Positions 30,763-40,203 of a stretch of DNA of 64,000 nucleotides are shown here, piece by piece. The notes under the pieces are model-generated. The model was not told where the DNA came from. It searched no databases and worked only from the letters and a program-made list of their open reading frames with translations. The position numbers were made by a program, and so were the translations under genes. Positions within the stretch are counted from its first letter, which is position 1. Each line of letters starts with the position of its first letter. The DNA lies in NCBI RefSeq assembly GCF_002343915.1, contig NZ_NETK01000001.1, forward strand, positions 7,764,001 to 7,828,000, written 5' to 3'. The stretch comes from Nannocystis exedens (GTDB lineage Bacteria; Myxococcota_A; Polyangia; Nannocystales; Nannocystaceae).

Positions 30763-32511
30763 ATGGCGAAGCGCGTCGGGTGGGGGTGGACGACGGCGGC
30801 GATGCTCGGTTGCAGCACGGCGGCGTCGAGCAGCGGGACCGAGGACTCGTCGGCGGTCGAGCCGATGACGACGGCGGCGAGCGGGACCGGCGATCCGTCG
30901 GCCGCCGAGCCGACGACGTACGGATCGACCACGGGGCTGACCGATCCGGACTCCACCGGGGATGCGCCGACGAGCGTCGGTCCGAGCGGGTGCGGGGCCG
31001 ACGTGGCGCCGGGGCCGACGATCGTGCAGACGACGGGCGGGGCGCTGGAGGGCCAGCCGCTGGCCGACGTCGTCGCGTTCCGCGGGATCCGCTACGCCGA
31101 GCCGCCGCTCGGCGACCTGCGCCTGCGCCCGCCGGAGCCGCGCATGTGCGTGCCGGGGCTGACGCCGGCGACCGAGCTCGGACCGCGCTGCCCGCAGGTC
31201 GAGAAGGACGCGCAGGGGCAGGTGGTGGCGATGCTCGGCGACGAGGATTGCCTGACGCTCAACGTGTGGACGCCGGCGACCGGCGACGGGGCGCGACCTG
31301 TCCTCGTGTTCATCCACGGCGGCGGCAACGCGACCGGCGGCAGCGACGACCCGCTGTACGACGGGGCGGCGCTGGCGGCCGCGCAGGACGTGGTGGTGGT
31401 GACGCTCAACTACCGGCTCGGCGCGCTCGGCTTCTTGACGGCCGACGCGCTGGCGGCCGAGTCGCCGGAGCAGGTGTCGGGCAACTACGGGCTGCTCGAT
31501 CAGGTGCTGGCGCTGCGGTGGGTGCAGGACAACATCGCCAATTTCGGCGGCGATCCGCAGCGCGTGCTGCTGTTCGGCGAGTCGGCCGGGGCGGTGAACA
31601 CGTGCAGCCTGATCGGCTCGCCGCGCGCGGCGGGGCTGTTCCAGCGGGCGATCGTGCAGAGCGGGTCGTGCAACGAGCGGACCCTGGCGAAGTACGAGGC
31701 CGACATCGCCGCGCCGTGGCTGCAGGCGTCGGGCTGCGGCGAGGCGCCCGATCCGGCGGCGTGCCTGCGCGGCATGGCGATCGCCGACATCCTGACGCTG
31801 CAGCCCGACGGCTACCCCGACGTGGCGGCGCTCGGTCAGGGCTGGGGGCCGCACGTCGACGGGGCGGTGATCCCGAAGCCAGCCCTCGAGGCCATGTCCG
31901 AAGGGACGCATAACGCCGCGCCGCTGATGTTCGGGGCCAACGCCGACGAGACGGCCAAGGGGGTGCCGCCGCTGACGGTGGCGCAGTACGAGGGGCTGGT
32001 GCAGGCGACCTTCGGGCCGCTGGCGGCGATGGTGCTGGCGCAGTACCCGGCGGCCGAGTACGGCGACGACGGGCAGGCGGCCTACGTCGCGCTCACCTCG
32101 GATCTGAAGTTCATCTGCGGGGCCCGCCGGGCCGCGCGGGCGGCCGACGCCGGCCAGGACGCGCCGGTGTACCGCTACCACTTCGCCTACGACGGCTACG
32201 ACGCGCAGCCCAACGCCACGAAAGCGGCGTTCCACGGGCTCGAGCTGGTCTACATCTTCGCCGCCTGGGACGCGGTGCTGCCCGAGCCGCTGCAGTACGA
32301 GCCGAACGCGGCCGACCTGGCGATCTCGCAGCGACTGCAGGGGGCGTGGGCCCGCTTCGCGGCGACGGGCGACCCGGCCGGCGCGGACCTGACCTGGCCG
32401 GCGTATGTGGCCGCGGAGGACAACGGCGCGCTGCTCGACGAGCCGCCGGATCTATTCAACGGGGTGCGCACGGAGCAGTGTGATTTTTGGGACATGTACG
32501 CGCCGGGGTGA
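30763..32511 (+). CDS. Type-B carboxylesterase lipoprotein
   Basis: This 582-residue protein starts with a short lipoprotein-like signal (MAKRVGWGWTTAAMLGC) and a Ser/Thr/Asp linker (residues 20-70) typical of surface proteins of this organism. The carboxylesterase type-B domain follows: 'AFRGIRYAEPPLG', 'DEDCLTLNVWTP', the oxyanion 'FIHGGG', the nucleophile Ser274 in GESAG, Glu396 in 'GANADET', and His491 in 'FHGLEL'. It should hydrolyse carboxylic esters at the cell surface; the natural substrate is unknown. The 145-base gap before it shows no gene. Confidence 0.88.
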   Translation: MAKRVGWGWTTAAMLGCSTAASSSGTEDSSAVEPMTTAASGTGDPSAAEPTTYGSTTGLTDPDSTGDAPTSVGPSGCGADVAPGPTIVQTTGGALEGQPLADVVAFRGIRYAEPPLGDLRLRPPEPRMCVPGLTPATELGPRCPQVEKDAQGQVVAMLGDEDCLTLNVWTPATGDGARPVLVFIHGGGNATGGSDDPLYDGAALAAAQDVVVVTLNYRLGALGFLTADALAAESPEQVSGNYGLLDQVLALRWVQDNIANFGGDPQRVLLFGESAGAVNTCSLIGSPRAAGLFQRAIVQSGSCNERTLAKYEADIAAPWLQASGCGEAPDPAACLRGMAIADILTLQPDGYPDVAALGQGWGPHVDGAVIPKPALEAMSEGTHNAAPLMFGANADETAKGVPPLTVAQYEGLVQATFGPLAAMVLAQYPAAEYGDDGQAAYVALTSDLKFICGARRAARAADAGQDAPVYRYHFAYDGYDAQPNATKAAFHGLELVYIFAAWDAVLPEPLQYEPNAADLAISQRLQGAWARFAATGDPAGADLTWPAYVAAEDNGALLDEPPDLFNGVRTEQCDFWDMYAPG

Positions 32512-32576
32512 AGGCCGCGACGTCCGATGTTCGGCCGGTTGCCGGGCCCCGATGCCCCGGGTAGCGTCGCCGCGTC

Positions 32577-35477
32577 GTGTTGCTCGCGCTCGTGCTCGCA
32601 CTGGTGGCCCCGGCCTCGGGGGCGGCGGAGATCGCCGGCGAGCGCTACCGTGAATGGACGCGGTCGCCGGTCGAGGCCGCCGCGCCGGCGCCCTGGGTCG
32701 AGCGGCGCGAGCTGTCCTTTCAGCCAGTCGAGGGCGGGCTGCAGCTCCGCGGGCGCTGGACGATCCGGTCCTTCGGGACAGGTTGGTTCAGCGGCCAGCT
32801 GTTCGCCGAGACGCCGGGCCTGCGGGTGGTGTCGGCGCGCTGGGGCGCGGCCCCGGCGACGCTGAAGGTCGACGCCGAGGGCGTGACGACGGTGACGGGC
32901 AAGGTGGCGGGCAGCGTCGAGCTGACGGTCGAGGCGTTCGTGCCCGGCGACCCGACGCGCGAGGCGGTGGCGCTGAAGCTGATGCCGGCGGTGCGCGGGA
33001 CGATCGTCGCGACGGCGCCGACGGGGCTGGCGGCGGCGCTGCGGGTCGACGGCGCGGCGGCGCTGGCGGTGCGCGAGAAACAGTGGAGCGGGGCGCGAGA
33101 CGTCGAGCTGACGTTCGTGACCCCGCCGGCGCCGGCGGCCGAGCGCCCGCCGGTGGTGGTGGCGAAGGTGGCGATCGGGCTGACCGTGGGCGACGCCGAG
33201 CTGCGCGGCCGGGCCCGCGCGGTGTGGGAGGTGCGGCAGGGCGAGGTGTCGACGCTCGCGCTCGAGACGGCGGGGCTCGGCGCCGATCTCGAGGTGGTCG
33301 GCGCCAACGTCCGCGGGTTCACCCGCGAGGGCGAGCGCGTGCGCGTCGAGCTGCAGGCGCCGGTGCGCGACCGCGTCGAGCTCGAGCTGCGCTGGTCGCA
33401 GCCGATCGGCAAGGCGGCCGAGTCGCGGGTGAGCCTGCCGAAGATCGCGCCGGTCGACGTGTTCCACAGCGAGGTCGCGCTGCAGCTGGCGCGCGACGGC
33501 GAGGTCGAGGCGGTGCCCGAGGCGCCGGGCTGGAGCTTCGTGGCCTCGGCGGCGCTGCCGGGGTGGGCCCAGGGCCTGGTCGAAGGGACAGCCACGACGG
33601 CGCTGCTGCAGCAGGGCGGGGCCGGGTCGGGCAGCCTGAGCCTGCTCCGCTTCGTGCCGCTCGAGGGGCCGCCGGTGGTGGTCGACGTCGCGGCGTACAC
33701 GATCGCCACCAGCCGCGAGGGCCGGGCGCTGGTGCGGGCCCACTACGAGGTCCGCAACGAGCGGGCGGCGCACCTGCGAGTCACGCCGCCCGCGGGATTC
33801 AAGGTGATCGGGGTGCGCGTCGGCGGGCAGACGGCGGCGCCGGCCCGGGCCAAGGACGGCAGCTGGATCGTGCCGCTGTTGCGCTCGGTCGAGACGGTCA
33901 CGGGGCTGTTGTCGTTCCCGGTCGAGGTGATCCTGCTCGGCGAGTCGAACGCATGGCGGCGCCGCGAGACGCGGGAGCTCCGGCTGCCGACGCTCGACGC
34001 CCCGATCGCGGTGTCGCGGCTGACGCTGCACCTCCCGCCCGGCTACCGCTCGCGCAAGCGGGCCGGCGACGGCGACGTGGTGGCGGCGTTCACCCGCGGC
34101 GAGGGCATCACGTACGGGCTCGGGGTCGGCGAGGTCGGGGCGGCCCAGGCCGACATGATGTTCCAGGACGCGGTCCAGGCGTGGATGCGCAACGACTTCC
34201 GCGCGGCCCAGGACAAGCTCGACGCGCTGCGCGGGATGGGGGCCAGGAACGAGAACATCGCCCGGCTGCAGAGCAACCTCGACGTGGTGGCGGGGAAAAC
34301 GGCTGTCTCTCAGGACATGTCCCTTCAACGTCGCGTGCGCGAGCAGGCGAAGGCTCGCGCGTACGCGGACGTGCAGGCGCAGGCGGAGCTGAAGAAGAAG
34401 GCCGAGGAGGAGCGGGCGCGCGGCGACTACGCGGCGTCGGCGTCGAGCTATCAGCAGGCGATCGCCGTCGGCGACAAGCTGGCGCAGCTCGAGCAGACCG
34501 AGTCGGTCGAGCAAAAGTCGACCAACGCGGCGCTGGTCGAGGAGTATCGCCAGGTCCAGACCAAGTCGTCGGAGGGGCGGCGGAAGCGGCGGGGCAAGCA
34601 GGGCAAGGCCCAGTCGAGCGCGGTCTACGACTTCGAGGACGACGCGCTGTCGGGGGCGATGACGACGCCGAGCGGCAGCGCAGGGCTGCCGAACCAGCCG
34701 GTGGCGAAGGTGCCGGCCGGCGGCGAGGCCGGGGCGCCGCGCAACGACGCCGCGCAGGTCCGCAAGGTCGAGATGGACCAGGCGCGCAACATCCCGGTCG
34801 GCGGGACCAGCCGCGACTTCACGGCCGTGGTCGACATGTCGCCGACCGAAGCACCGGCCGACGAGGGCGAGGCGGACGGGGGCGTGGCGGGAAGAGTTGC
34901 GGGCGGCACCATCGTGGTGGACGGTCTGGCCGCCGACGAGCCGCGGAGGGACGCGAGCGGAGGCGCCGAGGCCGCGACGCCGCAGGAGACCGCGCCGGAG
35001 CCGACGCCCCCGGCCCCGACCTCGGCCGAGGGGCTGTACGTCGTCGACGGCGAGCCGCTCAGCGCCTTTCTTGAAACAGTCGGGGCGGCGCCGCCGGCCG
35101 CCAAGAGCCGCGAGGTGGCGGCCACGCCGGGGACAGTCAGTCCTGCGCCGCCGGATGAGCCGCGGGTGGCCCGGGCCGCGACGGCGGCCGAGGTCGTGGT
35201 TGTCAGGCGGCGGATCGGCGGTCGGCTCGCGGCTCGTCGCGCGAAGCGAGCGCTCGACACCAAATTCAAGGCCGAGCAGCCGAGGCGCGAGGCGCCTGGC
35301 TCCAAGGACAGCTCCGTCACGGCCGGCATGCCGACGCCGGAGGTCCACGCTTCGGCGCTGTCGGTGGTCGTGCCCGCGGTCGGCGAGGCCGTCCGTTATC
35401 AAAGACTCCTGCTCCCCGCCGGGGCCGCGTACGCGGTCGAGATCTCGGCCAAGGAGCCGCTCATCGCCAAGGAATGA
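32577..35477 (+). CDS. Large secreted/periplasmic protein with helical repeat region
   Basis: This 966-residue protein starts at GTG with a signal peptide (LLALVLALVAPASGA). Residues 25-560 are beta-rich. Residues 585-690 are helical with TPR-like wording ('ARGDYAASASSYQQAIAVGDKLAQLEQ'). The remaining 270 residues are a Pro/Ala/Glu/Thr low-complexity tail. The segment near residue 390 ('VRNERAAHLRVTPPAGFKVIGVRVGG') is also found in the next gene ('IRNNRRQFLRLALPKGGELWSASVGG'), so the two proteins share a domain. Family not recognised. Single 14-bp repeats occur inside (32765, 33575 and 34302). Confidence 0.6.
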   Translation: MLLALVLALVAPASGAAEIAGERYREWTRSPVEAAAPAPWVERRELSFQPVEGGLQLRGRWTIRSFGTGWFSGQLFAETPGLRVVSARWGAAPATLKVDAEGVTTVTGKVAGSVELTVEAFVPGDPTREAVALKLMPAVRGTIVATAPTGLAAALRVDGAAALAVREKQWSGARDVELTFVTPPAPAAERPPVVVAKVAIGLTVGDAELRGRARAVWEVRQGEVSTLALETAGLGADLEVVGANVRGFTREGERVRVELQAPVRDRVELELRWSQPIGKAAESRVSLPKIAPVDVFHSEVALQLARDGEVEAVPEAPGWSFVASAALPGWAQGLVEGTATTALLQQGGAGSGSLSLLRFVPLEGPPVVVDVAAYTIATSREGRALVRAHYEVRNERAAHLRVTPPAGFKVIGVRVGGQTAAPARAKDGSWIVPLLRSVETVTGLLSFPVEVILLGESNAWRRRETRELRLPTLDAPIAVSRLTLHLPPGYRSRKRAGDGDVVAAFTRGEGITYGLGVGEVGAAQADMMFQDAVQAWMRNDFRAAQDKLDALRGMGARNENIARLQSNLDVVAGKTAVSQDMSLQRRVREQAKARAYADVQAQAELKKKAEEERARGDYAASASSYQQAIAVGDKLAQLEQTESVEQKSTNAALVEEYRQVQTKSSEGRRKRRGKQGKAQSSAVYDFEDDALSGAMTTPSGSAGLPNQPVAKVPAGGEAGAPRNDAAQVRKVEMDQARNIPVGGTSRDFTAVVDMSPTEAPADEGEADGGVAGRVAGGTIVVDGLAADEPRRDASGGAEAATPQETAPEPTPPAPTSAEGLYVVDGEPLSAFLETVGAAPPAAKSREVAATPGTVSPAPPDEPRVARAATAAEVVVVRRRIGGRLAARRAKRALDTKFKAEQPRREAPGSKDSSVTAGMPTPEVHASALSVVVPAVGEAVRYQRLLLPAGAAYAVEISAKEPLIAKE

Positions 35478-35484
35478 ACCAGTC

Positions 35485-37326
35485 ATGCGCAGCGCAGCGA
35501 TCACCCTCGTCACCCTGTTGTCCCTGTCGCCCGTCACCGCCGCGGCCGCGCCCGACGACCCCGAGCGGGTGGTGATGAAGCTCGACGAGTTCCTCAAGCT
35601 GTACGAGAAGACCCGCGCCGAGGAGACGACGGCGCCGCTCGACTACGCGCTGTCGTCGGCCCGCTACGAGGGCGAGGTCCAGCTCAAGGACGGCGAGCCG
35701 TACGCGGCTGTCTTCAAGGCCCGGTTCAGGGTCGAGGTGCTGCGCGCCAAGGGCTTCGCCAAGGTGCCGTTTTTGCCGGCGACGGTGGCGCTCGAGTCGG
35801 CGAAGATCGGCAACGCCGAGGCGGCGGTGGTCATCGAGGACGGGCACTACGTGCTGGTGACGCAGCAGCGCGGGGCGATCAACCTCGACGTGACGTTCGC
35901 GGCGGCGGTGACGACGGCGGAGGGCTCGTCGGGGGTGTCGTTCCAACTGTCGCCGGCGGGGGCGACGTCGGCGGTGCTGTCGGTGCCGGCGCGCGAAGAC
36001 CTCGACTTCACGGTCGCGGGGGCCAAGCTGCAGTCGGACAAGGTGGTCGGCGACAAGCGGGTGGTCGAGGCGGTGCTGCCGTCGACCGGGGCGCTCGAGG
36101 TCAAGTGGCAGCGCGAGCTGCCGAAAGCGGCGCAGCAGGCCAGCCGGGTGCTGAGCGAGGTGTACACGCTGGTCAGCCTCGGCGAGGGGCTGATGCGGGC
36201 GACCACGACCGCGCAGTACACGATTTTGTTCACCGGCGTCGACAAGCTGGCGCTGAAGCTGCCCAAAGACATGACGGTGCTCGACGTGGTCGGCGCCGGC
36301 GTGCGCGAGTGGAAGGTCGACGGCGACGGCAACCTGGGCGTGCAGCTCAACTACGCGGCCAAGGGCGCCTACGCGCTGCGCATCGAGATGGAGAAGGTGG
36401 TGCGCGGCGACATCAAGGACGTCGCGGCGCCGGTGCCGGTGCCGGTCGGGGTCGAGCGCGCGCGCGGGTTCGTCGGCGTCGAGTCGCGCGGCAACCTCGA
36501 GGTCGACGCCGGCGACGTCAAGGGCGCGACGCCGGTCGACGTGCGCGCGCTGCCGGCGGCGATCCTCGGCATCACCGGGCAGCCGGTGCTGCTCGGCTAC
36601 AAGTACCTCGGCACCGACGTCAGCATCCCGCTGAGCGCGTGGCAGCACGTCGACGCCGACGTGCTGGTGACGCTGCTCGACGAGACCCGCGCGCGCACGA
36701 TGTGGACCCGCGAGGGCCGGCGCCTCACTTCGGTGAAGTACCGGATCCGCAACAACCGGCGCCAGTTCCTGCGCCTGGCCCTGCCGAAGGGCGGCGAGCT
36801 GTGGAGCGCCTCGGTCGGCGGACGCGCGGTCCAGCCGGCGCTGGCGGCCGACAAGCGGGTGATGATCCCGCTGGTCCGCTCGCAGGCGGCCGGCGGCGAG
36901 CTGGCGGCGTTCGAGGTGGAGATCGTGTACGTCGAGAACGGGGCGCCGCCGTCCGACAACGGCCGCGGGCAGTTCAACGCGACGCTGCCCCGCGCCGACG
37001 CGCCCTGCACGTACGTGGCCTGGACGGTGTACGCGCCCGACGACGCGAAGCTCAAGCGCTGGTCGATCGACGGCAACCTCCGCAAGGTCCGCTACCTGTC
37101 GAACCCGATCCCGGCGGAGGACATGAACTACGTGCAGACGGCCACGCCCCAGGTGATGGAGGGCGCGCAGGTGCAGGCGGCCCCGGGCGGTTCGCTCGGC
37201 GACGGGGCGATGCCGGTGCCGGTCAGCCTGCCGCTCCAGGGCCGCGAGGTCCACTTCGAAAAATTGCTGGCGCTCGACGAGGAGCTGACGATCGGCTTCA
37301 AGTACCGCGGGCTCAAGAAGGGCTGA
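35485..37326 (+). CDS. Secreted protein related to its upstream neighbour
   Basis: This 613-residue protein has a signal peptide (MRSAAITLVTLLSLSPVTAAAA) and is beta-rich throughout, with blocks such as 'YEGEVQLKDGEPYAAVFKARFRVEVL' and 'MPVPVSLPLQGREVHFEKLL' at the end. The latter recalls the end of the preceding protein ('VGEAVRYQRLLLPAGAAYAVEIS'). It starts 7 bases after that gene and surely shares its operon. The pair probably forms one envelope-associated complex. Function unknown. Confidence 0.6.
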   Translation: MRSAAITLVTLLSLSPVTAAAAPDDPERVVMKLDEFLKLYEKTRAEETTAPLDYALSSARYEGEVQLKDGEPYAAVFKARFRVEVLRAKGFAKVPFLPATVALESAKIGNAEAAVVIEDGHYVLVTQQRGAINLDVTFAAAVTTAEGSSGVSFQLSPAGATSAVLSVPAREDLDFTVAGAKLQSDKVVGDKRVVEAVLPSTGALEVKWQRELPKAAQQASRVLSEVYTLVSLGEGLMRATTTAQYTILFTGVDKLALKLPKDMTVLDVVGAGVREWKVDGDGNLGVQLNYAAKGAYALRIEMEKVVRGDIKDVAAPVPVPVGVERARGFVGVESRGNLEVDAGDVKGATPVDVRALPAAILGITGQPVLLGYKYLGTDVSIPLSAWQHVDADVLVTLLDETRARTMWTREGRRLTSVKYRIRNNRRQFLRLALPKGGELWSASVGGRAVQPALAADKRVMIPLVRSQAAGGELAAFEVEIVYVENGAPPSDNGRGQFNATLPRADAPCTYVAWTVYAPDDAKLKRWSIDGNLRKVRYLSNPIPAEDMNYVQTATPQVMEGAQVQAAPGGSLGDGAMPVPVSLPLQGREVHFEKLLALDEELTIGFKYRGLKKG

Positions 37327-37328
37327 TG

Positions 37329-37366
37329 CATGTCTCTCAGGACATGTCTTTAAAAAAGGCATGTCC
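37329..37366. repeat. 14-bp-period CATG repeat array
   Basis: CATG at 37329 and 37343 (14 bp apart) and again at 37360 (17 bp, with an A-run making the extra length). The array follows immediately after the stop codon at 37326 and could act as a 3' hairpin. The gap 37327-37531 contains no gene. Confidence 0.65.
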
Positions 37367-37531
37367 GATGAGGACGGCCGCCGAGCGGGCGATCGATCGC
37401 GCGAGGCCAGCGGGGCGCTCCGGTTCGCGCACCGCCAGGCGACGTGGGAGAGGTCGGGCAGGCGGCCAGGCCGCATGGAGCGTCACGCTCCGGCCTGTCC
37501 TGGCGGACAGGTCGAGGAACAATGACGCGCC

Positions 37532-38110
37532 TCAGGTGCGCGGGACCAGGCCGTCGAGGACGAGCTGGAGGGCCCGGGTGGCGCGGCGGCGGCGGGCGGC
37601 GATCGAGGGGGCGTGGATGACCACGGCGGAGACCATGGCGATCACGGCGAGGACGTCGGCGGTGACCAGGTCGTGGCGGATCTGCCCGGCCGCCTGGGCC
37701 TGGCGCAGCGGGGCGGCGAGCAGGCGGGTCATGCGACGGCGGAGCGCCTCGAGGTCGGAGGCGGTGGGCCCGGTCATCAGCGCGGGCACGAGCGCGTGGC
37801 TGGCGATCTGCTGCTCGATGATGGCGGACAGCAGGGTCGTGAAGGCGTCGGGGCGGCCGGCGTGGGCGCGGGCGAGCGCCTCGAGGGCGGCGAGGTTGTG
37901 CTCGAAGATCGCCGAGCCGAGGGCGTAGCGGTCGGGGAAGTTGCGGTAGAGCGTGGCCCGGCCGACACCGGCCCGGCGGGCGATCGCGTCGAGCGGGACG
38001 TCGAAGCCGGACTCGGCGAACACCTCGCGGGCGGCGGCGATCAGGCGCTCGCGGTTGTCCTGGGCGTCGCGGCGGCGGCGGGGGGAGTCGTCGTGGGCGT
38101 CGGCGGCCAC
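37532..38110 (-). CDS. TetR-family transcriptional regulator
   Basis: This 192-residue protein has a classic TetR N-terminal helix-turn-helix ('LIAAAREVFAESGFDVPLDA', then 'RRAGVGRATLYRNFPDRYAL') and a helical ligand domain. It is divergent from the Coq4-like gene, and a perfect 9-4-9 inverted repeat lies between them, so it probably represses itself and that gene. The GTG at 38110 is used because the upstream in-frame GTGs lie inside the operator. Confidence 0.88.
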   Translation of the reverse strand: MAADAHDDSPRRRRDAQDNRERLIAAAREVFAESGFDVPLDAIARRAGVGRATLYRNFPDRYALGSAIFEHNLAALEALARAHAGRPDAFTTLLSAIIEQQIASHALVPALMTGPTASDLEALRRRMTRLLAAPLRQAQAAGQIRHDLVTADVLAVIAMVSAVVIHAPSIAARRRRATRALQLVLDGLVPRT

Positions 38111-38133
38111 GGCCGGACTGTAAGCCGATCCGT

Positions 38134-38155
38134 AAGTGGACACCACTGTCCACTT
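38134..38155. promoter_or_regulatory. TetR-type operator
   Basis: AAGTGGACA-CCAC-TGTCCACTT is a perfect inverted repeat of 9 bp arms with 4-bp spacer, lying between the divergent TetR gene and the Coq4-like gene, 24 and 16 bases from their starts. Size and position are as expected for a TetR-family dimer. Confidence 0.75.
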
Positions 38156-38171
38156 GTGCTACGCCAAAGCC

Positions 38172-38873
38172 ATGCCGCAGCCGTCCCCGCGCCCGCAGGA
38201 GCCCGCCGCGAGCCCGAGCGTGCCGGAGGGGGCGTCGCTGGCGACGCGGATCCGCCTCGGCCTGCAGGCGCTGAACGTGCTCAAGGACGACGCCGGCCAC
38301 CCGATCTACGGGCCGCTGCTCAACGTGTGCATGGACAGCGACGTGTACCGCGGGCTGGTCCGGGCCTGGCGCAGCAGCGAGGCGGGGCGCCGGCTCTTGC
38401 GCGAGCGGCCGAGCCTGCAGGGGCGCGAGCTCGACCTCGAGGCGCTCGCGCGCCTGCCCGAGGGCACGCTCGGGCACGAGTTCGTCCGCTACTTCCGCGC
38501 CAACGGCCTCCAGCCGTTCGTCACCGCCTTCCCGGTCGAGAACGACCTCGACTACCTCGGCAAGCGCTACCGCGAGACCCACGACCTGTTCCACGTGATC
38601 ACCGGCTACGCGACCGACGAGCTCGGCGAGATGGAGCTGCAGGCGTTCGTGCTCGGCAACCTCGGCCTGCCTTCGGCCGCGCTGGTGCTGGTGTTCTCGA
38701 CCGCGCTCCGCGTCCGCCGCGAGGGCGTCCGCGGGCTCGGCGCTTACTTCGCCCGCCTGCGCGCGGCCTACGGTCGCGGCCGCCGCTCGCGGGAGCTGCT
38801 CAGCGTGGCCTACGAGCGGCTGTGGGAGCAGCCGGTCGCGGTGCTCGCCGGGCACCTGTGCGCGCCGGGGTGA
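38172..38873 (+). CDS. Coq4-family protein
   Basis: This 233-residue protein carries the Coq4 core 'RYRETHDLFHVITGYATDELGEMELQAF' with the HDxxH and downstream Glu that bind a metal or substrate in the family. Coq4 proteins act in ubiquinone biosynthesis and organise the pathway complex. Bacterial relatives occur beside regulators in many genomes. Length is normal. ATG 38172 follows the TetR operator closely, suggesting repression by the divergent regulator. Confidence 0.82.
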   Translation: MPQPSPRPQEPAASPSVPEGASLATRIRLGLQALNVLKDDAGHPIYGPLLNVCMDSDVYRGLVRAWRSSEAGRRLLRERPSLQGRELDLEALARLPEGTLGHEFVRYFRANGLQPFVTAFPVENDLDYLGKRYRETHDLFHVITGYATDELGEMELQAFVLGNLGLPSAALVLVFSTALRVRREGVRGLGAYFARLRAAYGRGRRSRELLSVAYERLWEQPVAVLAGHLCAPG

Positions 38874-38913
38874 ACGGCGGAGCGCGCGGCGGAGCACCGA
38901 TCGCGGGACGGCG

Positions 38914-39129
38914 CAAGAACATGGTCTTCGGGACAGGTCGACGCGAAGCGGCGGGGAGCGCGGCGGCGCGGGAGAGCTGGTTCTTGGGACAGGTCTCCGC
39001 GAAGCCGCGGGCAGCAGCGCGCCGCGAGGAAAGCGTCGGCGTGGTGTTCGTACCCGGTCCGCTCGATGCCGCGGGGAGCAGCGCGGCCTCGTCGCCGGGC
39101 GAGTGACACGACACGGCCTTCGGGACCTG
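38914..39129. repeat. Degenerate ~60-bp tandem repeat containing 14-bp motifs
   Basis: Three diverged units begin with a 'ggtcttcgggacagg'-type core and continue with a GCGAAGC-GCGGGGAGC-type segment (near 38921, 38979 and 39045), and a fourth core lies at 39112-39129. Within each intact core the tetranucleotides are 14 bp apart (38920/38934, 38976/38990, 39112/39126). The whole 38874-39312 gap shows no gene. Confidence 0.5.
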
Positions 39130-39312
39130 TCGGCGTGGCCGGGACGACGCGCGCCAGGCCGCAGAACGCCGCTTCGCCGCGTAATTCGCCGCTTTTGCCG
39201 GCTGGCGCGATCGGAGCGAACACTGGCGCGATCGGATTGGCGGGCAGGGGCCGCCGGGACCATCCTCCGCTCGTGAGCCGAACGCCGGCTCCGAAAGGCA
39301 GTGTTTCAAGAG

Positions 39313-40197
39313 ATGTCCAAGGTATGGCTCATCACCGGGGGCTCGCGCGGGCTCGGGTCCGAGATCGTCAAGGCTGCGCTGGCGGCGGGGCACCGCGTCG
39401 TCGCCACCGCGCGGCAGCCCGAACAGCTGCGCGCGCTGGTCGAACCGTGCCCCGAGCGAGCGCGCGCGGTCGCGCTCGACGTCACCGACCCGGCCGCGGC
39501 GCACAGGGCGGTGGCGGCGGCGGTCGAGGCGTTCGGGCGGCTCGACGTCGTCGTCAACAACGCCGGCTACGCCAACGTCTGCTCGATCGAGGACGTGAGC
39601 GAGGCCGACTTTCGGGCCCAGTTCGAGACCAACTTCTTCGGCGTGTTCCACGTGACCCGGGCGGCGCTGCCGGTGCTGCGGGCGCAGCGGTCGGGTCACA
39701 TCGTTCAGGTGTCGTCGATCGGCGGGCGCAAGGGCAGCCCGGGACTCGGGTCGTATCAATCGGCCAAGTGGGCGGTCGAGGGCTTCTCCGAAGTGCTGCA
39801 CACCGAGGTGCGGCCGCTCGGGATCCGCGTGACCATCGTCGAGCCGGGGGGCTTTCGCACCGACTGGGCCGGGTCGTCGATGCGCAGCGACCCGATCCAC
39901 GACGACTATCGCCCCACCGTCGGCCTGTTCCACGACCGCGTGCGCCAGGGTCAGGACGCGTCGCGCGGCGATCCGGCCAGGGGCGGGCGGGCCATCGTGC
40001 AGCTCGCCGAGCTGCCCGAGCCGCCGCTGCGGCTGCTGCTCGGCACCGACGCGCAATTTCTGGCCAAAGTCGTCGCCACGCAGCGGGCCGCCGAGGACGA
40101 GCGGTGGGCCGCGCTCGGCGCCTCGACCGATTTCGACGGGCTCGGCGACTTCGCCGACACGCCGGTGGCGAAGATGTTGCTGGCCGTGCGACAATGA
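39313..40197 (+). CDS. Short-chain dehydrogenase/reductase
   Basis: This 294-residue protein has the classical SDR signatures: cofactor loop TGGSRGLG (residues 8-15), 'LDVTD', NNAG, and the catalytic Tyr148/Lys152 in YQSAK with the preceding Ser in 'VQVSSIGG'. It resembles the oxidoreductase branch often annotated as retinol/ketoreductase-like. Substrate unknown. It is followed after 6 bases by an AraC-type regulator gene, so they form an operon. ATG 39313 is used rather than the upstream GTG. Confidence 0.9.
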   Translation: MSKVWLITGGSRGLGSEIVKAALAAGHRVVATARQPEQLRALVEPCPERARAVALDVTDPAAAHRAVAAAVEAFGRLDVVVNNAGYANVCSIEDVSEADFRAQFETNFFGVFHVTRAALPVLRAQRSGHIVQVSSIGGRKGSPGLGSYQSAKWAVEGFSEVLHTEVRPLGIRVTIVEPGGFRTDWAGSSMRSDPIHDDYRPTVGLFHDRVRQGQDASRGDPARGGRAIVQLAELPEPPLRLLLGTDAQFLAKVVATQRAAEDERWAALGASTDFDGLGDFADTPVAKMLLAVRQ

Positions 40198-40203
40198 GGG
40201 CCG

